The translations under genes were made by a program, and so were the position numbers. 59,205 nucleotides of DNA, from assembly GCA_022448645.1 (NCBI GenBank), contig JAKVBZ010000025.1:1-59205 (forward strand), read 5' to 3'. The notes beneath the pieces are model-generated. The model worked only from the letters and a program-made list of their open reading frames with translations. It made no database searches and was not told where the DNA came from. Every line of letters starts with the position of its first letter. Within the stretch, counting starts at the first letter, position 1. Below, piece after piece: positions 17,810 to 26,588 of this stretch. This DNA is from Pirellulaceae bacterium. Lineage in GTDB: Bacteria; Planctomycetota; Planctomycetia; Pirellulales; Pirellulaceae.

Positions 17810-18340
17810 ATGTATTCTAACTTTGACGCTGAGAACCGATTCCTACAAGCTTGGAATGCCGTGGACATTGAGCGTCCCGTCGAGTATTCCTTGTTCACCT
17901 TTGGTGAGACCGTTTTGCCATACTATCTGGTGTGTGGCGAGTCGGCAGGCAAAGCAGCCGTGTCGGTGACACAAGGCGATGTTCGCATCAACCGGGCCAT
18001 GATCATTAGGCCTGATGGTGACAATGCGCAATTGAAGAATTTTTTTGAGAACCCCGAAGAAGAAGATGTCGTCCAGTTCCTGTTGGCACGATCAGCTCGG
18101 TTCTCGAATATGAGACTTGAGAACCGTAGTGGCGATCGCCGGCTTGTCCCAGGCACAATGAGTGATACGATCGAGCAGCTGAACCAAAAGCTAGACGACG
18201 AGGACGAGGATCGAGTTGCCATTTTGTCCGCTCCTCCCGATCTGGGGAATGTGGCGGTGCTGAAATACGCGACAGACCGTGTCTGGCACAGCGCCCCCGA
18301 CAACCTGCAAGAATTGCGTGAGCGAGGTTTTCTGCCGTAG
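17810..18340 (+). CDS. conserved hypothetical protein
   Basis: The 176-residue soluble protein starts at ATG 17810. GGAG lies almost against the start, so the exact start is uncertain. There is no signal peptide or TM segment. Two visible parts: an N-terminal alpha/beta region (AENRFLQAWNAVDIERPVEY, FGETVLPYYLVC) and a charged C-terminal helix (QLNQKLDDEDEDR) followed by VAILSAPPDLGNVAVLKYAT and a Pro-terminated end. Codon use and composition look like a real gene, but no family or catalytic motif is recognised. It converges with the gene at 18470. Its function is unknown, and its neighbours give no clear clue. Confidence 0.7.
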   Translation: MYSNFDAENRFLQAWNAVDIERPVEYSLFTFGETVLPYYLVCGESAGKAAVSVTQGDVRINRAMIIRPDGDNAQLKNFFENPEEEDVVQFLLARSARFSNMRLENRSGDRRLVPGTMSDTIEQLNQKLDDEDEDRVAILSAPPDLGNVAVLKYATDRVWHSAPDNLQELRERGFLP

Positions 18341-18469
18341 CTCGCTCCTACATGAACGTCGCATCTTACATCACCATCTGAATCAAGGAGGTGTGACGCA
18401 AGTGATCTACAGTCACCTTCACGCCCCGAATCATGCCAAAGGTGACTCGGTAAAGATTTGCTGATGACC

Positions 18470-20539
18470 TTACAATTCGATCTGTCTAAAGATAGGAACG
18501 TGCCGGTAGTAAACTTCTAAAGTACAGGTGGCTAAGGCTGTCGTATAGAGACGCCCTCCTGTCACGTCATGTTGCCCTTGGGGCTCCCAACTGCCTGCCT
18601 GATGTCCAGACGTTTCCTGAGAATCCACCAGGACATCGCGCACAGAATGGTTCCATTCTCGCCAGGCAGCACCCCCCACATGGTGCATGACTTGGGTACC
18701 GTAATACCAATAGTAAAAATTGGATTGCCCTCGGTCCGGAAGGTGCTTCTCAATCAGTTGCTCGACTCCGTTGCGCAGACCCACGTGCGACATATCCCAC
18801 CCTAAATACATTCGACAGAGCAACGCTTCGGCAGTCATCACATGCGTAGGCTGTTTGCCATGCATGTAGGCGTAAAGTACTCCGTCAAAATCGGTCACGG
18901 TATCCAGGAAGTGCCCTGCATTTTCCAACACGTGCTGAGGAACTTCCAGGTCGGCTGCCCGAGCACTTTGAAGCGCCATCAATTGCCAACCAAGGACACT
19001 GGTATCTCCAGGTTCACCCGGTCGGTATCGCCAGCCGCCAGCTTCGTGCTGCGCGGCGACGATAAAATCGACGGCACGCTGAGCCGGTTCCTGTAATTGT
19101 GCATCTCCCGTCATCGCATATGCCTCACACAACACAATGGCAGCTTGTCCGTGTGCGTACATTCCACTGTTTCCCTCGCTATCAGCCCGTAAATCTCCGT
19201 CAGGTTCCTGATGTTCGATCAACCAGCGCAGTCCCAGCGACACGGAGTCTTGATAACGGCCAACCAGATGAGTTTGACCCGCACCCAAAAAAGGCAGCAA
19301 AACCAACGCGGTTGCGGCTGCATCGCTACGCAACGTAGCATGCCCATGACAGCGGCCGTCGCAAGACCCCGTATGATGGAACCGATCCAGGCTCCAACTG
19401 CCATCATTACTTTGATGCAAGTGCAGCCAGCGTAATCCACGTGAAACCGCTGCTTCAGTCAACGTGGTACCACCTTCTTGGCGAATCATTTCCACTCGGA
19501 CCCGAGGATCTCTCGCAGCCAACATGGCCTGTCGTGAATCACTACGCACAATCGTCTGCTTCACACGCTCCAGGTCAGGCAGGTCTCTATGAGGCACAGA
19601 GGGGTCCAATCGCAACTCCCGAGCATCCTGATCGGCTCGAATCAGGGCCATGCGTAACGGTTCGGTCTGTTGCTGCACGTCCGGTGGGATCGGCAAGTCA
19701 AATTTAACTTCGTCCATAACAACCTGCAGATCCTGTGGTCCGCCTTCGCGTCGCATGGGACTAACCTCGGTGGACAACACAATGGTTGGGTCACTACGGG
19801 TTGCTTCGGTGAACAGCAGAGCAAGAAGTGCCAGGGCAATCATGTGCAGAACGCCACTCACCATCCACGCGGGCAAACTTCGCCACCACGGCTGCTTTAC
19901 CGGCCGAATACTCCTCACGGGCTTACGCCGCCGTACAGGTTGCAAGGTAGGTTCAGGAGACCGGGGGCGAGTCTGGCTTGACGAGACGGGTATCGAAGGT
20001 GGAGTAGTAGGAGGTTTCGGTAGGACTGTCGTCTCTCGATGAAGCGTGTCGGGTGGTAACGCTGGAGCAGCCGCACCCGACAAGGCCCTCACCTGTTCCA
20101 CGGTGAGGGCAATACTGAGATCACACTGCCAACAATCAGCCACAGATAGCCACAATCGCAAGGACATGGGCGCACCACACTCGGGACACCGGCACAACAA
20201 GACATTGCCGTCCCAAAAAACACCCAACGGATCGTTGGAATCGTAGACCGAACGCTTTCGCCTTGTTGGTTCAGCGGGCGCAAGCCGAAGCGGTCCTGGG
20301 AGCGCAAGGTTGAGCCAATACCTGCCAGGTAAGGGTGGCTTTCGGGAACCCAGCCGACGCAGGTGAATTCCTGTGTCTTGATTGGCGTCGTTGGACGAAG
20401 TGTGTTTAAAGAAAACCATAGCGGGATGAGGAAAACGGTGTTGCCCGTGTGGTGCCTTCAATGTACCACCGCCTTCGAGCGGCTGCCACCGTTCCTCTGA
20501 AGTTGATTCTGCCATGTGTCCACCACAAAAATCCACCAT
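18470..20539 (-). CDS. zinc-ribbon/TM protein with terpenoid-cyclase-like (squalene/prenyltransferase repeat) domain
   Basis: Up to 689 residues (ATG 20539; ATG 20515 is equally possible and neither has a good ribosome binding site). The N-terminal region has a zinc-ribbon-like pair of knuckles, CPEC and CWQC, about 15 residues apart (around residues 117-138). A Pro/Arg-rich linker and one TM helix (WMVSGVLHMIALALLALLF, about residues 225-243) follow. The C-terminal 330 residues read as an alpha/alpha-toroid of the squalene-cyclase/prenyltransferase type: GLRWLHLHQSNDGSW, GLRWLIEHQEPDGDL, AVDFIVAAQHEAGGWRY. The DxDD motif of squalene-hopene cyclase is not seen, so enzymatic cyclisation is doubtful and a binding role is as likely. 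It is divergent from the MoxR gene, so the two may share a regulatory region. Confidence 0.8.
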   Translation of the reverse strand: MVDFCGGHMAESTSEERWQPLEGGGTLKAPHGQHRFPHPAMVFFKHTSSNDANQDTGIHLRRLGSRKPPLPGRYWLNLALPGPLRLAPAEPTRRKRSVYDSNDPLGVFWDGNVLLCRCPECGAPMSLRLWLSVADCWQCDLSIALTVEQVRALSGAAAPALPPDTLHRETTVLPKPPTTPPSIPVSSSQTRPRSPEPTLQPVRRRKPVRSIRPVKQPWWRSLPAWMVSGVLHMIALALLALLFTEATRSDPTIVLSTEVSPMRREGGPQDLQVVMDEVKFDLPIPPDVQQQTEPLRMALIRADQDARELRLDPSVPHRDLPDLERVKQTIVRSDSRQAMLAARDPRVRVEMIRQEGGTTLTEAAVSRGLRWLHLHQSNDGSWSLDRFHHTGSCDGRCHGHATLRSDAAATALVLLPFLGAGQTHLVGRYQDSVSLGLRWLIEHQEPDGDLRADSEGNSGMYAHGQAAIVLCEAYAMTGDAQLQEPAQRAVDFIVAAQHEAGGWRYRPGEPGDTSVLGWQLMALQSARAADLEVPQHVLENAGHFLDTVTDFDGVLYAYMHGKQPTHVMTAEALLCRMYLGWDMSHVGLRNGVEQLIEKHLPDRGQSNFYYWYYGTQVMHHVGGAAWREWNHSVRDVLVDSQETSGHQAGSWEPQGQHDVTGGRLYTTALATCTLEVYYRHVPIFRQIEL

Positions 20540-20641
20540 CAGGAAAGGACGAGGACTGGACCAGCTAGGTCATTCGCGGATACGATAGAAACAGACGGTT
20601 CTTTCGATTCGCCGTTTGTGGCTCAGCGCACAGGAGTGAAA

Positions 20642-21583
20642 ATGGCCACGGAGCTACAAAGTCGCGTTAGCGAGCTGGAAAGCAATATTTGCGATGTTGT
20701 CCTGGGGAAACGGGACGTGGTCCGCTTATGCCTGGTAGGGCTACTATCCGGTGAACACATTTTGCTGGAGGATGTGCCTGGCGTTGGCAAGACACTTGTC
20801 GGGAAGGCTCTGGCGAAGAGTATACACGGCAACTTTTGTCGTCTGCAGTTCACTCCCGACCTGTTGCCCAGCGATATCGTGGGTAGCAGTGTGTACAACC
20901 AACGGACGGGTGAGTTTACCTTCGACCGCGGCCCCATCTTTGCCAACGTGGTATTGGCAGATGAAATCAACCGCACTCCACCTCGCACACAAAGCGCTTT
21001 ATTGGAAGCAATGAGCGACTCTCAGGTGTCGGTCGATGGTCAGACTCACAAACTTCCGGCACCATTCATGATCATCGCTACGCAAAACCCGTTCGAGTTC
21101 GAGGGCACGTATCCTTTACCCGAAAGCCAGTTAGATCGTTTTTTGCTGCGGACGACCATGGGATATCCTCCGCGAGAGGACGAAATGCAAGTCCTGGTCA
21201 GCCATCGTGAGTCGGATCCGGTGGACGGCATGCAACCCGTCATTGATGCGACCCAAGTGATGGAACTCCAACACGCTGTTCGTGATGTCCGCGTGGACGA
21301 CGCGATTTACCGTTACGTGTTGAACATCGTTGAATCGACTCGAGAATGTGACGAATTGCACGTGGGCATCAGCACACGGGGAGCCCTTTGCTTGACTCGT
21401 GCCGCACAATCGTTGGCATTGATCGAAGAACGCTCATTTGTCACACCCGACGATGTCAAGCGATTGTCCGTCCCAGTGCTTGCTCATCGAGTGATTGCCA
21501 AAGGTTATTTGCATGGAGGTCATCGAGACGCGGTAGAAGCTTTGGTGCGCAGGATTGTCGAAGACACGACTGTGCCAGATTGA
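20642..21583 (+). CDS. MoxR-type AAA+ ATPase
   Basis: The protein has 313 residues from ATG 20642, with AGGAG 5 nt upstream; the open frame extends back to 20516, but that part overlaps the divergent gene. Walker A is EDVPGVGKT (about 42-50), Walker B is VVLADEINR (about 103-111), and sensor-type IIATQNPFEFEGTYPLPESQ is the MoxR hallmark. The C-terminal lid (AAA_lid_2) is complete. MoxR ATPases act as chaperones that help assemble or mature metal-containing or cell-envelope proteins, usually with DUF58 and VWA proteins. The DUF58 gene follows 51 bp downstream and the transglutaminase gene after that, so this is the first gene of a three-gene operon. Confidence 0.93.
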   Translation: MATELQSRVSELESNICDVVLGKRDVVRLCLVGLLSGEHILLEDVPGVGKTLVGKALAKSIHGNFCRLQFTPDLLPSDIVGSSVYNQRTGEFTFDRGPIFANVVLADEINRTPPRTQSALLEAMSDSQVSVDGQTHKLPAPFMIIATQNPFEFEGTYPLPESQLDRFLLRTTMGYPPREDEMQVLVSHRESDPVDGMQPVIDATQVMELQHAVRDVRVDDAIYRYVLNIVESTRECDELHVGISTRGALCLTRAAQSLALIEERSFVTPDDVKRLSVPVLAHRVIAKGYLHGGHRDAVEALVRRIVEDTTVPD

Positions 21584-21634
21584 TTTGTTTGGCAGACAGA
21601 TGCCACTATTTCGTACAAGCGGATAGAGTCCACT

Positions 21635-22819
21635 GTGCTGCATAAACACCGATTGACGATCACGCACGAAGGATTCTACTATCTGTTTGTGCTTTTCTTT
21701 GTGGTGATCGGTGCCTTCTTGCGCGAGATCAATCTGCTGCTGTTGCTCACGGGGATGATGATCGGACCATTGGTCTTTAACTGGTGGGCAATCACCACCA
21801 CCTTACGAGGATTGGTCGTCACCCGGAATCTACCGGAACGGATTTGTGCCGGCGACCTGCTGATCATCGAATTGTCCGTGACCAACAGTCGGTCCCGCAA
21901 TGACAGTTGGGCCATCTCGTTGGAGGATCCCATTCGGCGATTGGAATCCTCTACATCACCACAAACCTCTTCGGCTCAGGTCATGGCCGTAAGAGTGCGC
22001 GCAGGGGAAACGCAACGCTTGATCTATCGTGGTCGGTTGATGCAGCGTGGGCATTACCAATTCGGTCCCGCGTGTATTTCGACTCGTTTTCCTCTCGGTC
22101 TGTTGCGCCGCTCGATGCAGGTCAAATGCACGGACCAACTCGTCGTTTACCCTCAGCTAGGCCAACTCACAAGACAATGGACGAAGCTAGTTCAGTCGGA
22201 ACGATTGGGTACTCAGCAATCACGCCACCGACACGGCCTGGTCGAAGGAGACTTTTACGGGTTGCGTGACTGGCGTTCGGGTGATAGCCGACGCTGGATT
22301 CATTGGCGAACGTCGGCCAAGCGAGGTTCGTTAAAGATTCGTCAATTCGAGAGACAACGAAATCAGAATCTGGCATTGATCGTCGATCTCTGGCATCCTG
22401 GAAATCCCGACGCATCTGAATCATCGCCTTGCGAACGTGCTGTTTCTTTTGCGGCAACCATTGTGGAAGAAATATGTCGCCGAGGCGGTAGTCAGATTTT
22501 ATTCGGAACCGTGGGACAACAGATACACTGCCTGCGCGGTGCGGCTTCCATGGGATTGCTCTATGAAATCATGGATCATTTGGCGGGAGTGGCCAGCACT
22601 TCCAACGATCGTTTTCCTGAGCTGCTAGAAACCGCTCTGGACAGGATCGCTCCCGGAATGAAAGTGGTCGTCGTGAGTACTCGTACCAATGACTTCAGCG
22701 ACACGGAGCGTTTCGCTTCCATCTGGGACGATCCTAAGAAACGCAACCTTCTAGGGCAGATTGTCAGCATCGATGTATCGAACGATGAATCTGCTGAATA
22801 TTTTCGGCTGGAGTCTTAA
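21635..22819 (+). CDS. DUF58 domain protein with N-terminal TM pair
   Basis: The protein has 394 residues starting at GTG 21635. Two TM helices near the N-terminus (about 11-55, YYLFVLFFVVIGAFL and LLLLTGMMIGPLVF) are followed by a beta-rich region and then the DUF58 signature GLRDWRSGDSRRWIHW at about 207-222, next to KRGSLKIRQFE. The C-terminal half resembles a VWA-like fold (LALIVDLWHPG). DUF58 proteins are standard partners of MoxR ATPases. It lies 51 bp after the MoxR gene, and the next gene starts 4 bp after its stop, so translation is probably coupled. Its exact biochemical role is unknown for the family. Confidence 0.92.
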   Translation: MLHKHRLTITHEGFYYLFVLFFVVIGAFLREINLLLLLTGMMIGPLVFNWWAITTTLRGLVVTRNLPERICAGDLLIIELSVTNSRSRNDSWAISLEDPIRRLESSTSPQTSSAQVMAVRVRAGETQRLIYRGRLMQRGHYQFGPACISTRFPLGLLRRSMQVKCTDQLVVYPQLGQLTRQWTKLVQSERLGTQQSRHRHGLVEGDFYGLRDWRSGDSRRWIHWRTSAKRGSLKIRQFERQRNQNLALIVDLWHPGNPDASESSPCERAVSFAATIVEEICRRGGSQILFGTVGQQIHCLRGAASMGLLYEIMDHLAGVASTSNDRFPELLETALDRIAPGMKVVVVSTRTNDFSDTERFASIWDDPKKRNLLGQIVSIDVSNDESAEYFRLES

Positions 22820-22822
22820 ATC

Positions 22823-25210
22823 GTGCCTTTGGAAAACCTTCTACAGCTTAATATCGCGGCCTTGGTCGCCATGGGCTCGCTCCTATTGGGCATGGGGCAA
22901 AACAACCATCTGCTACCCATGTTTGCTGTGGGCTCTGCCGTTGTCTCCGTATTCCTCACTGACTTTTGGCGCATCATTCGTTTGAATACGATCGTGGCGA
23001 ATATTGCCGGCATCCTGGCAGTTGTTTTTTGTCTATCAGATTTTTTTGAGTTCGAACACAAACAGGAGCAGTTGTTTGCGGTTGCTAACCTGCTGGTATA
23101 TTTGCAAATCGTACTGTTGTTTCAAAAAAAGAACAATCGTTTGTATGGTCATTTGTTGGTGTTAAGTCTTTTGCAGGTGGTGGTGGCCTCGGCATTGGGA
23201 CTAGCACTTCAATTCGGCATCATGTTGGTGATCTATATGTTTGCCGCTTTGACAGCCATGTGCCTATTTTTCTTTCATCGAGAATTGGCGCGGCATGCGG
23301 CGGAAGAGATCCCTAATCCCAGCTCAGCGGCAACTTCGCAAGAGAACATCCAAGGATCGGAAAGTACTGCGGATCCATTCCGCATGTTGGCAAATTTGTC
23401 TTACGTCGAGCTAGTCCGCGATTTGACATTGGGAGGCCTGGTGCGTTGTGTGGTCACGATGGGGTGCGCAACAATGATCATCTCCTGCGCACTGTTTTTT
23501 ACGATACCACGAGCGGGAACCTCAGAATGGCAATCCGAACGAACGTCGGAACAAGAAATTGGGTTTACCCCAAAAGTCACCTTCAACGAAACTGGCATGC
23601 TTCGGCGCAGCGGTCAAAAAGTAATGAGAGTCACTTTTGTAGATCCGCATTCCGAAGAACCGTATCCCATCATCGGAGAACCGTATTTCCGCGGAACGGT
23701 CTTGTGGGATTACTCCACCACAGACGGGGCAGGCCAATGGAGGCAAGTCGATTTGAATATCGCCGATGAATATGTACAACTGAACGCAGTACCGGTTGAC
23801 CAATTTCTCATACGCCAAGAGATCGTGTTGGAACCGCGACGCGATCAAATCTTATTCTCAGTATATCCCATCTATCAGAACGAACGAACTCCTAATGGGG
23901 TCATCTACAATGTCCGTGAGCGCCAACTAGTACATCGACTCGACGACAATTACCGGCAAAGGGGCGAGTTTCGCTACTCCCTGTCAACCACGACCTTCGC
24001 CTCCGGATGGCAGGATTCAATGATTGGGCATTGCCAGTACACCTCAGAAATAGAAAACGCACAAGAGATTCGCCAGCTTCTAGAAATTGATTTGGCTCAG
24101 TTTCCTCGCTTGAAGGAGATTGCCGACAGTGTGGCGTCCGATGCCCGTGCCACCGACAGGCTGTCATTGGCGCGGGCATTGGAATCACATCTGCGCAACT
24201 CAGGGGATTATCAATACGAAACGGATTTCGATCGAGTCCAAGCATTACGGCAACCAGGAGTCGATCCGATCGAAGACTTTGTCGCCAATCATCGGTCCGG
24301 ACATTGCGAGTATTTTGCCAGCACACTCGCTTTGATGCTCCGTACCCAAGGTATTCCATCGCGGTTAGTCGTCGGTTATTTGGGAGGGGAATATAACTCC
24401 TTCGGCAAGTACTTCATTGTCCGTGAAGAACATGCCCACGCTTGGGTAGAAGCTTACCTGGAACCAGATCAAATACCGCCCTCCCACCGTCATCACGAAT
24501 GGACCAGCAGTGGAGCCTGGTTGCGTCTGGATCCAACACCACCTGGACACGGGGGGCTACCCATATCCTCTCGCAATAGTATCGTGGCACGCATGTCACA
24601 ATGGGTAGACTATACGCAGCTACTATGGAGTGAGTACGTTGTAGGGCTCAACTCAGAACGGCAGTACAAATCAATTTATCGACCACTACTAGAAAGAATC
24701 ACCAACTTTCTCCGCGTTGTTTTTGGCAGGGAAACCTGGGGAACCTTACTGCAGCAGATCATGGAATTGAAATGGTTTAATTGGCGAGCCGGACTGGTCA
24801 CAGCCACTGTATTATTGCTGGTTGCCGGAGTGCACCGTCTGCTGCGGGAACCCTTGCAACAAGTGTGGCAAAAATTTCGCCAAAGCCGCACGCCGGCTCC
24901 CATCCGAGGCAAGCCAAGCGTAGAATTCTATGATCGTTTGGAATCGCTATTAGCTCAACATGGCTGGCAACGTTTGCCTGGACAAACACAATATGAGTTT
25001 GCGCAGGAGGTCGGGGGCCAGTTGGCAGACCAACCACATAGACAAAAGGTCGCTTCAATGCCTCGTCGTGTGGTCGAAGCCTTTTATCGTATTCGCTTTG
25101 GAGGAGACAAACTGAATTACCAGGAATTGCAAACCGTCGAACAGGCGATGACAGCCTTGCAAAGTACGCTATCCACCACACCCGTTCTCGATAGAACGCA
25201 AGAACCGTAG
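22823..25210 (+). CDS. membrane transglutaminase-like protein (TgpA/DUF3488 type)
   Basis: The 795-residue protein starts at GTG 22823, 4 bp after the DUF58 stop, with GGAG inside that gene's end. Multiple TM helices fill the first 190 residues. The following periplasmic part carries a papain-like transglutaminase core with an intact triad: Cys495 in GHCEYFAS, His539 in HAHAWVEA and Asp570 in RLDPTPP. A further TM helix near 657-675 (GLVTATVLLLVAGVHRLL) is followed by a C-terminal DUF4129-like tail. The arrangement matches bacterial TgpA-type proteins, whose partners are MoxR and DUF58 proteins. The natural substrate is unknown; a cell-envelope protein is likely. Confidence 0.92.
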   Translation: MPLENLLQLNIAALVAMGSLLLGMGQNNHLLPMFAVGSAVVSVFLTDFWRIIRLNTIVANIAGILAVVFCLSDFFEFEHKQEQLFAVANLLVYLQIVLLFQKKNNRLYGHLLVLSLLQVVVASALGLALQFGIMLVIYMFAALTAMCLFFFHRELARHAAEEIPNPSSAATSQENIQGSESTADPFRMLANLSYVELVRDLTLGGLVRCVVTMGCATMIISCALFFTIPRAGTSEWQSERTSEQEIGFTPKVTFNETGMLRRSGQKVMRVTFVDPHSEEPYPIIGEPYFRGTVLWDYSTTDGAGQWRQVDLNIADEYVQLNAVPVDQFLIRQEIVLEPRRDQILFSVYPIYQNERTPNGVIYNVRERQLVHRLDDNYRQRGEFRYSLSTTTFASGWQDSMIGHCQYTSEIENAQEIRQLLEIDLAQFPRLKEIADSVASDARATDRLSLARALESHLRNSGDYQYETDFDRVQALRQPGVDPIEDFVANHRSGHCEYFASTLALMLRTQGIPSRLVVGYLGGEYNSFGKYFIVREEHAHAWVEAYLEPDQIPPSHRHHEWTSSGAWLRLDPTPPGHGGLPISSRNSIVARMSQWVDYTQLLWSEYVVGLNSERQYKSIYRPLLERITNFLRVVFGRETWGTLLQQIMELKWFNWRAGLVTATVLLLVAGVHRLLREPLQQVWQKFRQSRTPAPIRGKPSVEFYDRLESLLAQHGWQRLPGQTQYEFAQEVGGQLADQPHRQKVASMPRRVVEAFYRIRFGGDKLNYQELQTVEQAMTALQSTLSTTPVLDRTQEP

Positions 25211-25332
25211 CAGATCGACCCGTCGATATAGTCTTCCCAGGTACCAACAGGCTTGCCGTTCCACTCGAAAGAGCTAAAGCAGATGACCGTTCACCATCCT
25301 TTCATTCTCTACGTCGGAAACACCATTACCTT

Positions 25333-26364
25333 ATGAAAATAGGTCTAACAGGATACCAATCTGCCGGAAAGAGCACGCTGTTTCAGTGGCTCACCGGCAT
25401 AGAACCGGACCCGGCCCTGGCGCATGTCTCGCAGAGTGCTATGGCTGCGGTTCCCGATCAACGCGTCAACGCACTTTGTGAAATCTACCACCCCAAGAAG
25501 ATCACGCTCGCGCAGCTGGAATTGGTCGATACACCAGGACTCAGCCGAACTCACGAAGGCAACGCAGGACGCCTAGCGCAAATCCGCGAAGCTGGCTGCC
25601 TGGTACTGGTTGTAGGAGCCTACGATGGACAAACCGATCCCATCGCCGAGCTCAACCGCTTTCAAGAAGACCTTCTTTTGGCCGATTTCGAAATCGTCAC
25701 CGGCCGAATCGAACGGCTACGTGAGTCGGTCAAGAAACCCAGGCCGGACCGTGAGGAGCAACAGGCAGAGTTAGAAGCACTTGAGCCGATTGCAGCTGCG
25801 TTGGAATCTGGCAAGGTCATCAACGTGGAAGAATTGAACGAGCAACAAATCCGGGCAACCCGATCGTTTCAACTATTCACCCAGAAACCACGCTTCGTGA
25901 TACTCAATGGGGCTGACGATTTGGCAGATACTACCGGTGTTGCTTCTCAGATTCCCGGTGACGTTCCCCGTGCAGCGCTGCGGCTTAGACTGGAATTGGA
26001 GCTGTCACAGTTCGACCCTGAGGAAAAACAACAATTCCTGGAGGAAATGGAAATCGAAGCTGCCGACCGAGATGGACTGTTGCGCATGCTGTTGGATGCC
26101 TCCGGACAATTTCTCTTTTTTACCGCAGGAGAAAAGGAAGTCCGTTCGTGGCTGCTCAACCAAGGAGGTTCGGCCGTCGAAGCCGCCGGAAATATCCACA
26201 CTGACATGGCGCGAGGTTTTATTCGCGCCGAAACGATGCGCAGCGAAGATTTGATTCGTCTCGGGAGCGAACGGGAGATGAAAGCTCAAAATCTGGTTCG
26301 TCAGGAAGCCAAAGACTACATCGTCGAAGACGGCGACGTGCTGCTATTTAAGTTCAGCGTTTAG
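25333..26364 (+). CDS. divergent YchF/Obg-related GTPase with DUF933 (TGS-like) C-terminus
   Basis: The 343-residue protein starts at ATG 25333. G1 is GYQSAGKST (7-15), against GLPNVGKST in YchF; G3 is DTPGL (66-70), against DIAGL. G4 reads NGAD (about 192) where YchF has NxxE, the change linked with ATP preference, so nucleotide choice may differ here. The GASxGxGLGNxFL segment is missing. The C-terminus (about 255-343) is a clear DUF933/TGS region: DMARGFIRAETMRSEDL and DYIVEDGDVLLFKFSV. YchF binds ribosomes, so a ribosome- or RNA-linked role is plausible but inferred. It is slightly shorter than YchF (about 363). It is followed by a strong terminator. Confidence 0.85.
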   Translation: MKIGLTGYQSAGKSTLFQWLTGIEPDPALAHVSQSAMAAVPDQRVNALCEIYHPKKITLAQLELVDTPGLSRTHEGNAGRLAQIREAGCLVLVVGAYDGQTDPIAELNRFQEDLLLADFEIVTGRIERLRESVKKPRPDREEQQAELEALEPIAAALESGKVINVEELNEQQIRATRSFQLFTQKPRFVILNGADDLADTTGVASQIPGDVPRAALRLRLELELSQFDPEEKQQFLEEMEIEAADRDGLLRMLLDASGQFLFFTAGEKEVRSWLLNQGGSAVEAAGNIHTDMARGFIRAETMRSEDLIRLGSEREMKAQNLVRQEAKDYIVEDGDVLLFKFSV

Positions 26365-26520
26365 TCGGACAGCAATTGTGTACCGCCCAGCCGAAAGCGC
26401 CGGCCTCAGTGTGTCTGAGGTGGGACCAGTAGAAAAAGCCTATCATCAGTGTGACTTGCCATTGGATGAGCCTCCGAAAATAGACAATTACCGTTCGATC
26501 CAGACGATCTCACCCGACAC

Positions 26521-26554
26521 CGACGAGCTATGGGAGTGCTCCCATAGCTCGTCG
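26521..26554. terminator. strong bidirectional hairpin terminator
   Basis: A perfect 15-bp stem (26521-26535 with 26540-26554) closes a GTGC tetraloop. It lies 157 bp after the YchF-like stop and 35 bp after the minus-strand gene that ends at 26589, which suits convergent genes. U-tracts are poor on both sides, so its efficiency is uncertain. Confidence 0.65.
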
Positions 26555-26588
26555 TGAGAGACTTGAAAGGGAGGAGGCTCTAGACGAC

